DNA of 64,000 nucleotides from Chromatiaceae bacterium (GTDB taxonomy: Bacteria; Pseudomonadota; Gammaproteobacteria; Chromatiales; Chromatiaceae). Below, in pieces: positions 44,625 through 53,205 of the stretch. The notes under the pieces are model-generated. The model saw nothing but the letters and a program-made list of their open reading frames with translations. It searched no databases and was not told the origin of the DNA. The stretch is from positions 50,118 through 114,117 of the forward strand of contig JALWWO010000018.1 in the NCBI GenBank assembly GCA_027078745.1, written 5' to 3'. Every line of letters begins with the position of its first letter. Position 1 is the first letter of the stretch. A program made the position numbers and the translations under genes.

Positions 44625-45239
44625 CTAATCCGGTCGGGGAATGCGCAGAATCTCCCCCTGGACCCAGTATTGATCCAGTCCCAGCCGGCCCAGGGGATCC
44701 AGCGCCGCCGCATCCACGAACAGCCGCCCCCGCTCGTCCCGCCTCGCCAGCTGATCCGCCACATAGAGATATTCCACTCGGCCCAAAATCAGGGATTGGG
44801 GCACCCCCCCGACTTCTTGAATCTCCCAGCGGGAGCAGCCGTAGGCTACGGCGCAATCCGCCAATCTCGGCAGGGGAAACCCTTCTAAGGGCTGGGTAGC
44901 CAGGCCGAGCCGGGCCACCTCGGAATCTCCCGCGGGTAGGGTAGCGGAACTGGCGCTCACCAGTTCCGCCTGATCGCGGCGGGGGATGTGGATCACAAAA
45001 TGTTCTCGTTGCTCGATGTTCACGCGGGTATCTTTGAAGGAACCGTCCGGCTTCTTCCCCACGGATAGCAGGACCAAGGGGGGATCGCTGCAGACGGCGT
45101 TGAAGTAGGAGAAGGGCGCGAGATTCAGGGTGCTGTTCTCGTTTTTCGTGAGCACCCAAGCGATGGGTCGAGGAATCAGGGTTTGGGTGAGATAGGCATA
45201 GACCTGCGACGGACGGCAGGTGGAAAGGTCGATGAGCAT
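44625..45239 (-). CDS. Flavin reductase-domain FMN-binding protein
   Basis: The 204-residue protein has the flavin_reduct split-barrel fold: LIPRPIAWVLTKNENSTLNLAPFSYF, SDPPLVLLSVGKKPDGSFKDT and HFVIHIPRRDQ. The family binds FMN and includes NAD(P)H:flavin oxidoreductases and proteins of unknown substrate. I begin at the ATG 45239 (MLIDLSTCRPSQ); upstream codons resemble non-coding sequence. There is no clear operon partner, as cbpA starts 64 bp downstream. Confidence 0.85.
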   Translation of the reverse strand: MLIDLSTCRPSQVYAYLTQTLIPRPIAWVLTKNENSTLNLAPFSYFNAVCSDPPLVLLSVGKKPDGSFKDTRVNIEQREHFVIHIPRRDQAELVSASSATLPAGDSEVARLGLATQPLEGFPLPRLADCAVAYGCSRWEIQEVGGVPQSLILGRVEYLYVADQLARRDERGRLFVDAAALDPLGRLGLDQYWVQGEILRIPRPD

Positions 45240-45323
45240 GAGGGCAACACGTGGTGAAAGCGGAAAGAGGCGGAATAGTGTAACGGTTCTAGGGGGCTTG
45301 ACCCCTGAGTTGCTGTCCTGCAC

Positions 45324-46277
45324 TCACCACCACAGACCCCAGGGATGCCAACGGGGGGCACGGGGGGGCGCCTGGGGCAGGAAATCTTGCCCGAGCGCAT
45401 CAGAAAACAACCCCAGGGTGGGGGAAGAAGCAGCTTGCAGGGACCGCAGGCGCTGAATGCGCTCCTCCGTAGGGGGGTGGGTGCGCAGCAGAGAGGGTTC
45501 CGGGATGCGCTGTCCGGGCAGAAAAAATCCCTCCCAGCGGCGCCGCTGGTCGTACTCCAATTTCTGCAGGGCGGAGATCAAACCTTCTGGATCGCCGGAA
45601 AGGGCAGCGGCGCTGCGATCTGCCTCATATTCCCGATTGCGGGACAGGGCGAGCTGCACCAGGGCACTGAGGCTGGGGGCCAGCACCATGATCAGGATGG
45701 GCATCCAGGGCAGGGAGATTTGGCTAAACAACCAGATGGGCAGGTTGAGCCAGAGCAGGAGTTGGCCAATCAGGCTCAACAAGCTCGTGATACGGGAGAC
45801 TAGATCGGCCAAAGCCATGACCTGGGTATCTCCGTTGGCCAAATGGCTGACCTCATGGGCGAGCACGCCGATGAGCTCCCGCCGGTTCATCCGCCGCAAA
45901 AGGCCATCGGACAGGGCGACGGCTGCGTTGTCCGGCGTGCCGACGGTGAAGGCGTTGAGCAGCTGGGTCGGGAGATAATAGAGGCGGGGCACCTGCGCCA
46001 AGCCTGCCCGCTGAGCAAGCGCTTCCAGGATCTCATAGAGCTCCGGCGCTTCTGCAGGGCTGAGCGGCCGCCCGTTGTAGAGGGCGAGCACCCATCGGGG
46101 AGAGGCCGCCGGATTCAGGAGATAGAGGAAGAAGACGAGGAATAGGGCAGTCCAGGCAAAATCCGGTCCTCCGATGAACCAAGCCAGATAGGTGCACAAT
46201 AGGCCCAGGATGCCCAAGAGCAGCAAGGTTTGCAGATTATTTCTCAGTTTGTGGGTCAGGAGTGGTTCCGGATTCAT
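45324..46277 (-). CDS. M48-family (HtpX-like) membrane metalloprotease
   Basis: The 317-residue protein has two N-terminal membrane helices (~15-55), the zinc motif His141-Glu142-Val-Ser-His145 (GVLAHEVSHLANGD), two more hydrophobic helices (~155-210) and the downstream zinc ligand region REYEADRSAAALSG. The layout is that of HtpX, which degrades damaged membrane proteins. Compared with E. coli HtpX it has an unusual Pro/Trp-rich C-terminal tail (APPRAPRWHPWGLWW). The start overlaps the upstream unknown gene by 41 bp. Confidence 0.88.
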   Translation of the reverse strand: MNPEPLLTHKLRNNLQTLLLLGILGLLCTYLAWFIGGPDFAWTALFLVFFLYLLNPAASPRWVLALYNGRPLSPAEAPELYEILEALAQRAGLAQVPRLYYLPTQLLNAFTVGTPDNAAVALSDGLLRRMNRRELIGVLAHEVSHLANGDTQVMALADLVSRITSLLSLIGQLLLWLNLPIWLFSQISLPWMPILIMVLAPSLSALVQLALSRNREYEADRSAAALSGDPEGLISALQKLEYDQRRRWEGFFLPGQRIPEPSLLRTHPPTEERIQRLRSLQAASSPTLGLFSDALGQDFLPQAPPRAPRWHPWGLWW

Positions 46278-46947
46278 TGAGGGGGGCGAGCACTTCCGAA
46301 AAATCTGTTGGGTTCAGGTATTGAATCACCACGCGGCCTTGGGGATCCATGGCGATATCCATGCCCTTTTGGGGATAGAGCCAGTGTTCCACGCCGGTCT
46401 TCGGCTCCAAGCGCTTTTCCGCGGGCGGGCCGAACCGCCGGTTGAGGATGTCCGCATCCAGAGACTTCCAAGGCAGGTAGGTGAGGCTCCGAACAGGCAA
46501 TTGCAGCAGGGTTTCCAGATCTGCCGGATGCAGATCTACTTTTTTCGCCCCGCTGGGAAGCTGACTGATGCGCAAGCCCCGTTCATACAGGGGGGCCAGG
46601 CGATCGGCATCTGCAGCTAGGGTGAAGATGAAATCCCCCCGCAGGCCCTGGAGATAGATCCGGTCGAAATAGGCTTCCACGGTGTATTCCACCGGCTGTC
46701 CTCGCGCGTCGAGGTTCGCGAAGAGATTGATCTTTCCTTCCTCTCGAAAAAAGGCCCGAATCTCGGCTAAATTGGTCTCGCCCAGGGTGAAGCCGAACAC
46801 CTGCGTACGCCCCTCCTCATCCTGTGCCACCAACCAGGGCAAGCGGGGGATTTTCTCCTCGAGATCCGGCGGCGGCCTCAGCAACCAGAGGCCCAGGGCA
46901 CCTAGAAGGGTCGCTGCAAGCAGGGACAATACGATCTTTCGGTCCAT
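46237..46947 (-). CDS. Membrane-anchored or exported protein of unknown function
   Basis: The 236-residue protein begins with a hydrophobic segment (IVLSLLAATLLGALGLWLL) followed by RPPPDLEEKIPRLPW. The rest is soluble and probably periplasmic (VFGFTLGETNLAEIRAFFREEG...VEAYFDRIYLQGLRGDFIFTL...LNRRFGPPAEKRLEPKTGVEHWLYP). I recognise no catalytic motif. The FTLGxT and VEHWLYP blocks look like conserved elements of an uncharacterised gammaproteobacterial family. It lies between the Mth938-domain and M48 protease genes in one operon. Confidence 0.72.
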   Translation of the reverse strand: MDRKIVLSLLAATLLGALGLWLLRPPPDLEEKIPRLPWLVAQDEEGRTQVFGFTLGETNLAEIRAFFREEGKINLFANLDARGQPVEYTVEAYFDRIYLQGLRGDFIFTLAADADRLAPLYERGLRISQLPSGAKKVDLHPADLETLLQLPVRSLTYLPWKSLDADILNRRFGPPAEKRLEPKTGVEHWLYPQKGMDIAMDPQGRVVIQYLNPTDFSEVLAPLNESGTTPDPQTEK

Positions 46948-46950
46948 CCG

Positions 46951-47316
46951 CTATCCCAGGAGCAAGCCGGCCACAACCCGGCGATCTTCGGAGCGAAGCA
47001 CTTGATAAGTACGACAAGCAGCCCCTGTGTCCATGATCTCCAAACCGATGCCCTGTATTCCGTCGTAGAGATCGGGTTCTGGGAAAATTTGAGTGGGACC
47101 CGTTCCCAACAAAATGATCTGCGGGCACAGCTCCAAGAGGGCTTGCAGATGAGCCGCGCGCAGATCCGCTATCTGTCGCGGTGCCCAGTCCGGCAGCACC
47201 TGCTCCGGGGTCAGAATCAGGCTGTTCCGATAGTCTTTGCCATCGATGCGCACATAGTCCGGGCCATAGCTTTGAATCTGGGGGCCTGGACCGGGATCAG
47301 CGAGGAAGAATTTCAT
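46951..47316 (-). CDS. Mth938/NDUFAF3-domain protein (DUF498)
   Basis: The 121-residue protein shows the Mth938 fold: IQSYGPDYVRIDGKDYRNSLILTPE read in part, IILLGTGPTQIFPEPDL and GLEIMDTGAACRTYQVLRSEDRRVVAGLL. Mitochondrial NDUFAF3 helps complex I assembly; the bacterial role is unknown. The start is ATG 47316. Divergence from alaC-hom is a recurrent gammaproteobacterial arrangement. Confidence 0.88.
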   Translation of the reverse strand: MKFFLADPGPGPQIQSYGPDYVRIDGKDYRNSLILTPEQVLPDWAPRQIADLRAAHLQALLELCPQIILLGTGPTQIFPEPDLYDGIQGIGLEIMDTGAACRTYQVLRSEDRRVVAGLLLG

Positions 47317-47364
47317 GATAGCAACATACCGGATGCCCCACAGGGGCACAACTGTTTTCGGGTA

Positions 47365-47396
47365 CCCGTTGCAATCAACGGGCTTATAGGTACACT
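47365..47396 (+). promoter_or_regulatory. alaC promoter with overlapping inverted repeat
   Basis: TTGCAA (47369-47374) and TACACT (47391-47396) are 16 bp apart, 33 bp before the alaC GTG. A perfect inverted repeat, CCCGTTG-CAAT-CAACGGG (47365-47382), covers the -35 and could be an operator. No T-run follows, so it is not a terminator. Confidence 0.45.
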
Positions 47397-47428
47397 TTTA
47401 AAGTTTTTCCACTGTCGATGAGGTTGCT

Positions 47429-48628
47429 GTGGTCGAGCCGGTTTCTGAGTTCCACCGTATCCAACGACTGCCCCCCTATGTGTTCAACATCGTCAACGAG
47501 CTCAAGGCGGCGGCCCGCGCGCGGGGAGAAGATATCATCGACTTCGGCATGGGCAACCCCGATCAACCCCCACCCCCCCACATCGTGGACAAGCTGGTGG
47601 AGGTAGCCCAGCGGCACAACACCCATCGCTATTCCGTCTCTCGGGGCATTCCCCGACTGCGGCTGGCCATCTGCAACTGGTATCGGCGGCGCTACGCGGT
47701 GGAATTGGATCCGGAAACCCAAGCCATCGTGACCATCGGTTCCAAAGAAGGTTTAGCCCATCTGGCCCTGGCCACTGTGGGCGCGGGGGACACAGTGTTG
47801 GTGCCCAATCCCGCCTATCCCATCCATCCTTACGGCTTCATCATCGCCGGTGCAGACGTGCGCCATGTGCCCCTGGTGCCAGGCATTGATTTCTTCGAGG
47901 CACTGCGGCGGGCTATTCAGGACTCTTGGCCCAAGCCCAAAATGCTGGTCATCAACTTCCCGGGCAATCCCACCACTCAGTGCGTGGATTTGGATTTCTT
48001 TCATCGCGTGATCGAGATCGCCCGAGAATACAGCATCTGGGTCGTGCACGATCTCGCCTATGCAGACATCGTCTTCGACGGTTATCAGGCCCCTTCCATC
48101 CTGCAGGTTCCCGGAGCAGAGGAAATCGCTGTGGAATCCTTTTCCCTGTCCAAGAGCTACAACATGCCCGGCTGGCGGGTGGGCTTCATGTGCGGGAACC
48201 GCACCCTGATCGCCGCCCTATCCCGCATCAAATCCTATCTGGACTACGGCACCTTTACGCCTATTCAGGTGGCGGCGATCACTGCGTTAGAAGGGGATCA
48301 ACGTTGCGTGCAACAGATCCGACGGCAGTATGAATGCCGCCGCAATGTGCTTTGCAACGGGTTGCAAGCCGCCGGTTGGTCCGTCGAGAAACCTAAGGCC
48401 ACCATGTTTGTCTGGGCTCCCATCCCCCCCGCCTATCGGGAGATGGGTTCCCTAGAATTTTCCAAAAAGCTCCTGCGAGATGCGAAGGTGGCGGTTTCCC
48501 CAGGCATCGGCTTCGGGGAACACGGGGATGACCACGTGCGCTTCGGACTCATCGAAAATGAACACCGGACCCGGCAGGCAGTGCGCGGCATCAAGGAGAT
48601 GTTCCGCCGAGATGGGCTGTTGTCCTGA
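47429..48628 (+). CDS. alaC: Alanine-forming aminotransferase AlaC
   Basis: AlaC is a class I PLP aminotransferase making alanine from pyruvate and glutamate. The 399-residue protein has [19 protein letters not shown], the PLP-lysine region [17 protein letters not shown], and NFPGNPTTQ. The close relation to YfdZ/AlaC and the neighbouring hom support this over aspartate aminotransferase. The start is GTG with GAGG 5 nt upstream. hom follows after 45 bp. Confidence 0.92.
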   Translation: MVEPVSEFHRIQRLPPYVFNIVNELKAAARARGEDIIDFGMGNPDQPPPPHIVDKLVEVAQRHNTHRYSVSRGIPRLRLAICNWYRRRYAVELDPETQAIVTIGSKEGLAHLALATVGAGDTVLVPNPAYPIHPYGFIIAGADVRHVPLVPGIDFFEALRRAIQDSWPKPKMLVINFPGNPTTQCVDLDFFHRVIEIAREYSIWVVHDLAYADIVFDGYQAPSILQVPGAEEIAVESFSLSKSYNMPGWRVGFMCGNRTLIAALSRIKSYLDYGTFTPIQVAAITALEGDQRCVQQIRRQYECRRNVLCNGLQAAGWSVEKPKATMFVWAPIPPAYREMGSLEFSKKLLRDAKVAVSPGIGFGEHGDDHVRFGLIENEHRTRQAVRGIKEMFRRDGLLS

Positions 48629-48673
48629 GGGCGCTGGCGGAAGCAATGGCATTCACATGATCAGGAGGCTTCT

Positions 48674-49987
48674 ATGGAACCCATTAAGATCGGTTTGCTG
48701 GGCTTGGGCACCGTCGGCGGAGGCACGGTTCAGGTGCTCACCCGCAACCTGGCAGAGATCACCCGCCGCGCGGGGCGCAGCTTGCAGATCGCCCACGCCG
48801 CCGCTCGAGACTATGACCCGAACCTCCCCGGGCTGGATCAGATCGGCCGCATCGGGAAGGATGCCTTCGCGGTGGTGGAAGATCCTCAGGTTCATATCGT
48901 GGTGGAACTGATCGGCGGCTATTCCCCGGCGCGGGAGCTGGTGCTCCGCGCGATCGAGAACGGCAAGCATGTGGTCACGGCCAACAAAGCCCTCATCGCC
49001 CTGCACGGCAATGAGATCTTCGCCGCCGCGCGGGAAAAAGGGGTGGTGGTTGCCTTCGAAGCGGCGGTAGCCGGCGGCATTCCCCTCATCAAGGCCCTGC
49101 GGGAAGGGCTGGCGGCCAACCATATCCAATGGATCGCTGGCATCATCAACGGCACGGGCAATTTCATTCTGTCGGAAATGCGGGATCGGGGGCGGGATTT
49201 CGAGGAAGTATTGGCGGAAGCCCAAGCCCTGGGCTATGCGGAAGCGGATCCCACTTTCGATGTGGAAGGCATCGATGCGGCTCACAAGCTCACCATCCTG
49301 GGGTCTCTCGCCTTCGGCATCCCCCTGCAATTCCAGAAGACCTTCACCGAGGGCATCGGAAAGATTCAATCCCAAGATGTGGCCTATGCGGCGGAACTCG
49401 GCTATCGCATCAAACATCTAGGCATCGCCCGCCGCACGGAGCGAGGGATTGAACTGCGGGTGCATCCCACCCTGATTCCCCAACGCCGGCTTTTGGCCAA
49501 TGTGGACGGGGTGATGAACGCGGTGCTCGTGCAGGGGGATGCGGTGGGACCTACCCTCTACTATGGGGCGGGTGCCGGTGCCTTGCCCACCGCCTCGGCG
49601 GTGGTGGCGGATATCGTGGACGTGGCGCGGGTGCTGACCACGGATGCGGAAAATCGGGTGCCCCATCTGGCCTTCCAGCCCGATGAACTCGCCGATCTGC
49701 CTGTGTTACCCATGGAAGCGGTGGAAACCGCCTACTATCTGCGCATCTCTGCCCTGGATCGCCCGGGTGTCATGGCGGAGATCGCGGGCATCCTCGGCGC
49801 AGAGGGCATCAGCATCGAAGCCATTCAGCAGAAGGAGCCCCAGGCGGGAGAAAGCCATGTGCCCCTGATCCTCCTCACCCATCGGGTGTTGGAAGCCAAG
49901 ATGAACCGTGCGATTCAGGACATCGAAGCCTTGGGGAGCGTGCGGGGTTCCGTGGTGCGCATCCGCATGGAACCCCTCGCCGGTTGA
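48674..49987 (+). CDS. hom: Homoserine dehydrogenase
   Basis: Hom reduces aspartate semialdehyde to homoserine for threonine and methionine. The 437-residue monofunctional enzyme shows IGLLGLGTVGGGTV, VTANKALIALHG, GIINGTGNFILSEM, ADPTFDVEGIDAAHKL and a C-terminal ACT domain (YYLRISALDRPGVMAEIAGILG) for feedback control. AGGAGG lies 5 nt before the ATG. In many gammaproteobacteria thrC follows; here a CbiX-type gene is coupled by TTGA instead. Confidence 0.96.
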   Translation: MEPIKIGLLGLGTVGGGTVQVLTRNLAEITRRAGRSLQIAHAAARDYDPNLPGLDQIGRIGKDAFAVVEDPQVHIVVELIGGYSPARELVLRAIENGKHVVTANKALIALHGNEIFAAAREKGVVVAFEAAVAGGIPLIKALREGLAANHIQWIAGIINGTGNFILSEMRDRGRDFEEVLAEAQALGYAEADPTFDVEGIDAAHKLTILGSLAFGIPLQFQKTFTEGIGKIQSQDVAYAAELGYRIKHLGIARRTERGIELRVHPTLIPQRRLLANVDGVMNAVLVQGDAVGPTLYYGAGAGALPTASAVVADIVDVARVLTTDAENRVPHLAFQPDELADLPVLPMEAVETAYYLRISALDRPGVMAEIAGILGAEGISIEAIQQKEPQAGESHVPLILLTHRVLEAKMNRAIQDIEALGSVRGSVVRIRMEPLAG

Positions 49988-50778
49988 TCGTTCTCCTGGA
50001 CAACGGTTCCCTCCGCCCCCAATCGACCCTGGGGCTTCGCCGCATCGCCCAAGCCCTTTCCCAACGGATCGGGGAGCAGGTCCATCCGGTTTCCCTGAAC
50101 CATTCCCATCGCATCCCGCCGGAAGCCTTGGGCGGGCAACCCGCGCAGATTCTGGAATCCTTTCTGCGGGATTGGGTGGCTCGGGGGCATCGCCGGTTCC
50201 TGATCCTGCCCTTGTTCTTCAGCGAGCGGCGAGGCCTGGCCCAATACTTCACTCGCTTTCCTGCCTTGGATATCCGGTTGGCGGCACCCCTCTATCCCCT
50301 GCCCCAGGGGGAACCCAAGCTCGTGCAGATTCTGGGGGAGCAGGCTCAGGGGCACGCACCCGGGCAGCGTTTGATTCTGGTGGATCACGGTTCCCCGGAT
50401 CCGGCAGTGATTGCCGTGCGGAACCAGCTCGCCGCCCAGCTCGGGCAGCGGCTCAATCTTCCAGTATCCGAGGCAGTGATGGAGCGCCGCCCGGGCGCTG
50501 CCTACGATTTCAACGGCCCTTCCCTCGATCAGCTCTTGCAATGCTGGGGACAGCAGGATCCTCTGAATGCCTTCATCCTGCCTCTCTTCCTGTTGCCGGG
50601 CCGCCACGCAGGCCCCGGCGGCGATCTGGAAAAGACCTGCTCTCGATTCCTCCGCCGCCATCCTTCCGCTCGGATTCAGCTCGCACCCTTGGTGGGGGAA
50701 CATCCCCTGCTCGTCGAGATCCTGCGGGCGCGCTGGCAGCAGATCATTTGGGCGTCTTCGGCAGGATCCAGCGGCTGA
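49984..50778 (+). CDS. Two-repeat CbiX-type chelatase-like protein
   Basis: The 264-residue protein looks like two CbiX halves. The second begins LILVDHGSPDPAVIAVRNQLA with the expected chelatase histidine (His135). The first begins MIVLLDNGSLRPQSTLGLRRIA, with Asn7 where the histidine would be. CbiX/SirB enzymes insert Co or Fe into sirohydrochlorin. A single intact half-site may suffice or the protein may have another role. There are no cobalamin or sirohaem genes nearby. It starts with TTG overlapping the hom stop, and its 3' end overlaps the convergent kinase gene by 35 bp. Confidence 0.78.
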   Translation: MIVLLDNGSLRPQSTLGLRRIAQALSQRIGEQVHPVSLNHSHRIPPEALGGQPAQILESFLRDWVARGHRRFLILPLFFSERRGLAQYFTRFPALDIRLAAPLYPLPQGEPKLVQILGEQAQGHAPGQRLILVDHGSPDPAVIAVRNQLAAQLGQRLNLPVSEAVMERRPGAAYDFNGPSLDQLLQCWGQQDPLNAFILPLFLLPGRHAGPGGDLEKTCSRFLRRHPSARIQLAPLVGEHPLLVEILRARWQQIIWASSAGSSG

Positions 50779-53179
50779 GGACCTGAAATAGCGCATTGAC
50801 ATCGATGGGCTTCGCGATGAAGTCATTCATCCCCACGGCCAGCGCCCGTTCCCGATCCTCTGCCATCACATCCGCAGTCATGGCGAGGATGGGTAAGTTC
50901 TGGAAACGTGTCTGCGCGCGGATTTCTTGGGTCGTGGCGTAGCCATCCAGGACAGGCATCTGGATGTCCATGAGCACGCCGTCGAAGGACTGAGTCTGTA
51001 GGATTTCCAGCGCCTCCGCACCGTTTTCCGCAGCGGTCACCCGAATGCCCTGTTTCTCGAGCAGGGCGATGGCCAGTTCTCGGTTGAGCGGATTATCTTC
51101 CACCAACAGCAGATGCGCTCCCCGGAGTCGCGTGATGGCCTTTTCCCCATCCGCTTCGGACTGCTGCTTGATCTGTACCGGATCCCCAATTTGGAAGGGC
51201 AAACACAGGTGGAAGCGGGATCCTTTCCCCAACTCACTTTCTAACCAGATCTCCCCCCCCATCTTTTCCGTGAGCTTCTTGCAGATCGCCAACCCCAGTC
51301 CGGTACCCCCGTAATGGCGGCTCGTGGAGCTATCGACCTGAACAAAGGGTTGGAACAGCTCCTCCTGGCGATCGGGCGGCACTCCGATGCCTGTGTCCTG
51401 TACGAGAAAATGCAAGAGAACCCGATCCTCTTCACAATCCGCCACATCGATATAAATGGAAACGCTGCCTCTCTGAGTAAATTTCACCGCGTTGTTGGCG
51501 AGATTGATAAGGATCTGCCCGAGCCGCACGGGATCGCCCCGCAGTACAGGGGGAATCTCGGGATCGGTTTTGATGCGAAAGGCCAAACCCTTCTCCTGGG
51601 CCTTGAACTCAGTCAGGTTGGCCAGATGGTTCAGCACAGATTGGAGGTGGAAATCTACTGCCTCGATTTCCAACTTGTTGGCCTCGATCTTGGAAACATC
51701 CAGAATGTCGTTGATGATGTCCAGCAGCGCTTCTGCAGAACTGTGCACCTTCATGATCAGATCCCGTTGCTCTGGATTCAGATCCGTTTCCAGGGCGAGC
51801 CGGGACATGCCCAGGATCACATTCATGGGCGTGCGGATCTCATGGCTCATGTTGGCGAGGAACTCTGACTTAGCCTGGCTAGCCGCCTCGGCCCGATACT
51901 GCGCTTCCACCAGCTCTTGTTCTGTTCTCTTCTGCTCAGTGATGTCTCGTGCAATGACGACCATAGCTTTTCGGCTGCCGTCGGCACCGAAGATAGGCAT
52001 TTTCCGCACTTCGAAGAGATAGCATTGATTGTCCGGTCCCGGAATCTCTTCAATGGAAAGATGCATTTTCCGCTTTTCCCAAGCGGCTTCATCGCTGGCA
52101 ATGCAATTGCGATGCACCTGCGCGAATTCCGGCCGTTCTTCCATGAACTGGGCATCTGTCTTACCTTGCCAAGGGCAGTTATCGAGACGAAAGAGCGTTC
52201 TCGCCACCTGATTGGTGAGCAGCCAGCGACCTGCACCATCCTTCAGAAAGACGGCATCCGGCAGGGTCTCCATGAGAGTGATGAGCCGATCGAACTCCTC
52301 CGCTCTGCCCGCTTCCGCGGCCTTGCGCGCACTGATGTCTTCCTTGATGCCCACATAGTGTGTGGTCCTTCCCTGCTGGTCCTTGATGGGGGAAATGGTG
52401 GCGAATTCCCAATAGAGGGTCCCATCTTTGCGTCGATTGCACAGCTCTCCCTGCCAAACCTTTCCCTGTCGAAGTTTGCGCCACATATCTCGGTAAAATG
52501 CCGGCGTCTGTTTACCCGATTTCAATATCCTGGGATTCTGACCGATGACTTCCTCCCGACTGTAACCCGTGCTGTGGGTAAAGGCGGGATTAACAAATTC
52601 CACGCGCCCCCTTAAATCCGTGATAATGATACTATTGTGGCTCTGCTCCACAGCCTGAGAAAGCTTGCGCAATAGCTCTTCATCCCGTTTTCGCTGAAAG
52701 ATATCCCGCCAGATACAAAAGAGGGCTTGTTTGCCTGCATAGGAAATTCGGGTGAGACTGACTTCAGCGGGAAAACTCTTGCCGTCCTTCCGCTTGAAGA
52801 TCCATTCGAACCGGTGATAACCCGATTCATAGGCAATCTCCATCATTTCATCAGCTTTTTGGCCCGATAGCGGTCCATCCGGCTGGCGTTTGGGGGAAAA
52901 AGCACTGGGATGCTGTTTGACCAGCGCTTTGGAATCTTCGTAGCCAAGCATTTTCGCCGCCGCCTCATTGGCGAGCACGATCCGATGGCCCATGATGAGC
53001 CACAGGGGGTCTTTGGAGAGTTCGAACAGGCTCCGATATTTCTTCTCGCTCTGGATTAAACGGATTTCTAAGGCTTCTCGCCGCCGGATTTCCTGGATGA
53101 GACGCCAGACCCAATACAGGGTGATCAGCAATACCAGCAGGATGACCGCCGCGAGGACCAAGAATTTGGTATCATTCAT
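50744..53179 (-). CDS. Hybrid sensor histidine kinase with three PAS domains and receiver
   Basis: The 811-residue protein has one N-terminal membrane helix (~8-30) and three PAS domains (near residues 45-160, 165-290 and 295-420). HisKA follows with phospho-His446 (FLANMSHEIRTPMNVILG), then an HATPase domain (NNAVKFTQRG, DTGIGVPP, GGTGLGLAICK) and a C-terminal receiver with phospho-Asp738 (GVLMDIQMPVLDGY). PAS domains would sense redox, oxygen or ligands; none is identifiable here. No response regulator with a DNA-binding domain is adjacent, so its output partner is elsewhere. Confidence 0.93.
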   Translation of the reverse strand: MNDTKFLVLAAVILLVLLITLYWVWRLIQEIRRREALEIRLIQSEKKYRSLFELSKDPLWLIMGHRIVLANEAAAKMLGYEDSKALVKQHPSAFSPKRQPDGPLSGQKADEMMEIAYESGYHRFEWIFKRKDGKSFPAEVSLTRISYAGKQALFCIWRDIFQRKRDEELLRKLSQAVEQSHNSIIITDLRGRVEFVNPAFTHSTGYSREEVIGQNPRILKSGKQTPAFYRDMWRKLRQGKVWQGELCNRRKDGTLYWEFATISPIKDQQGRTTHYVGIKEDISARKAAEAGRAEEFDRLITLMETLPDAVFLKDGAGRWLLTNQVARTLFRLDNCPWQGKTDAQFMEERPEFAQVHRNCIASDEAAWEKRKMHLSIEEIPGPDNQCYLFEVRKMPIFGADGSRKAMVVIARDITEQKRTEQELVEAQYRAEAASQAKSEFLANMSHEIRTPMNVILGMSRLALETDLNPEQRDLIMKVHSSAEALLDIINDILDVSKIEANKLEIEAVDFHLQSVLNHLANLTEFKAQEKGLAFRIKTDPEIPPVLRGDPVRLGQILINLANNAVKFTQRGSVSIYIDVADCEEDRVLLHFLVQDTGIGVPPDRQEELFQPFVQVDSSTSRHYGGTGLGLAICKKLTEKMGGEIWLESELGKGSRFHLCLPFQIGDPVQIKQQSEADGEKAITRLRGAHLLLVEDNPLNRELAIALLEKQGIRVTAAENGAEALEILQTQSFDGVLMDIQMPVLDGYATTQEIRAQTRFQNLPILAMTADVMAEDRERALAVGMNDFIAKPIDVNALFQVLSRWILPKTPK

Positions 53180-53205
53180 TCCCTGCCCCTAGAGAAAACC
53201 ACTGC

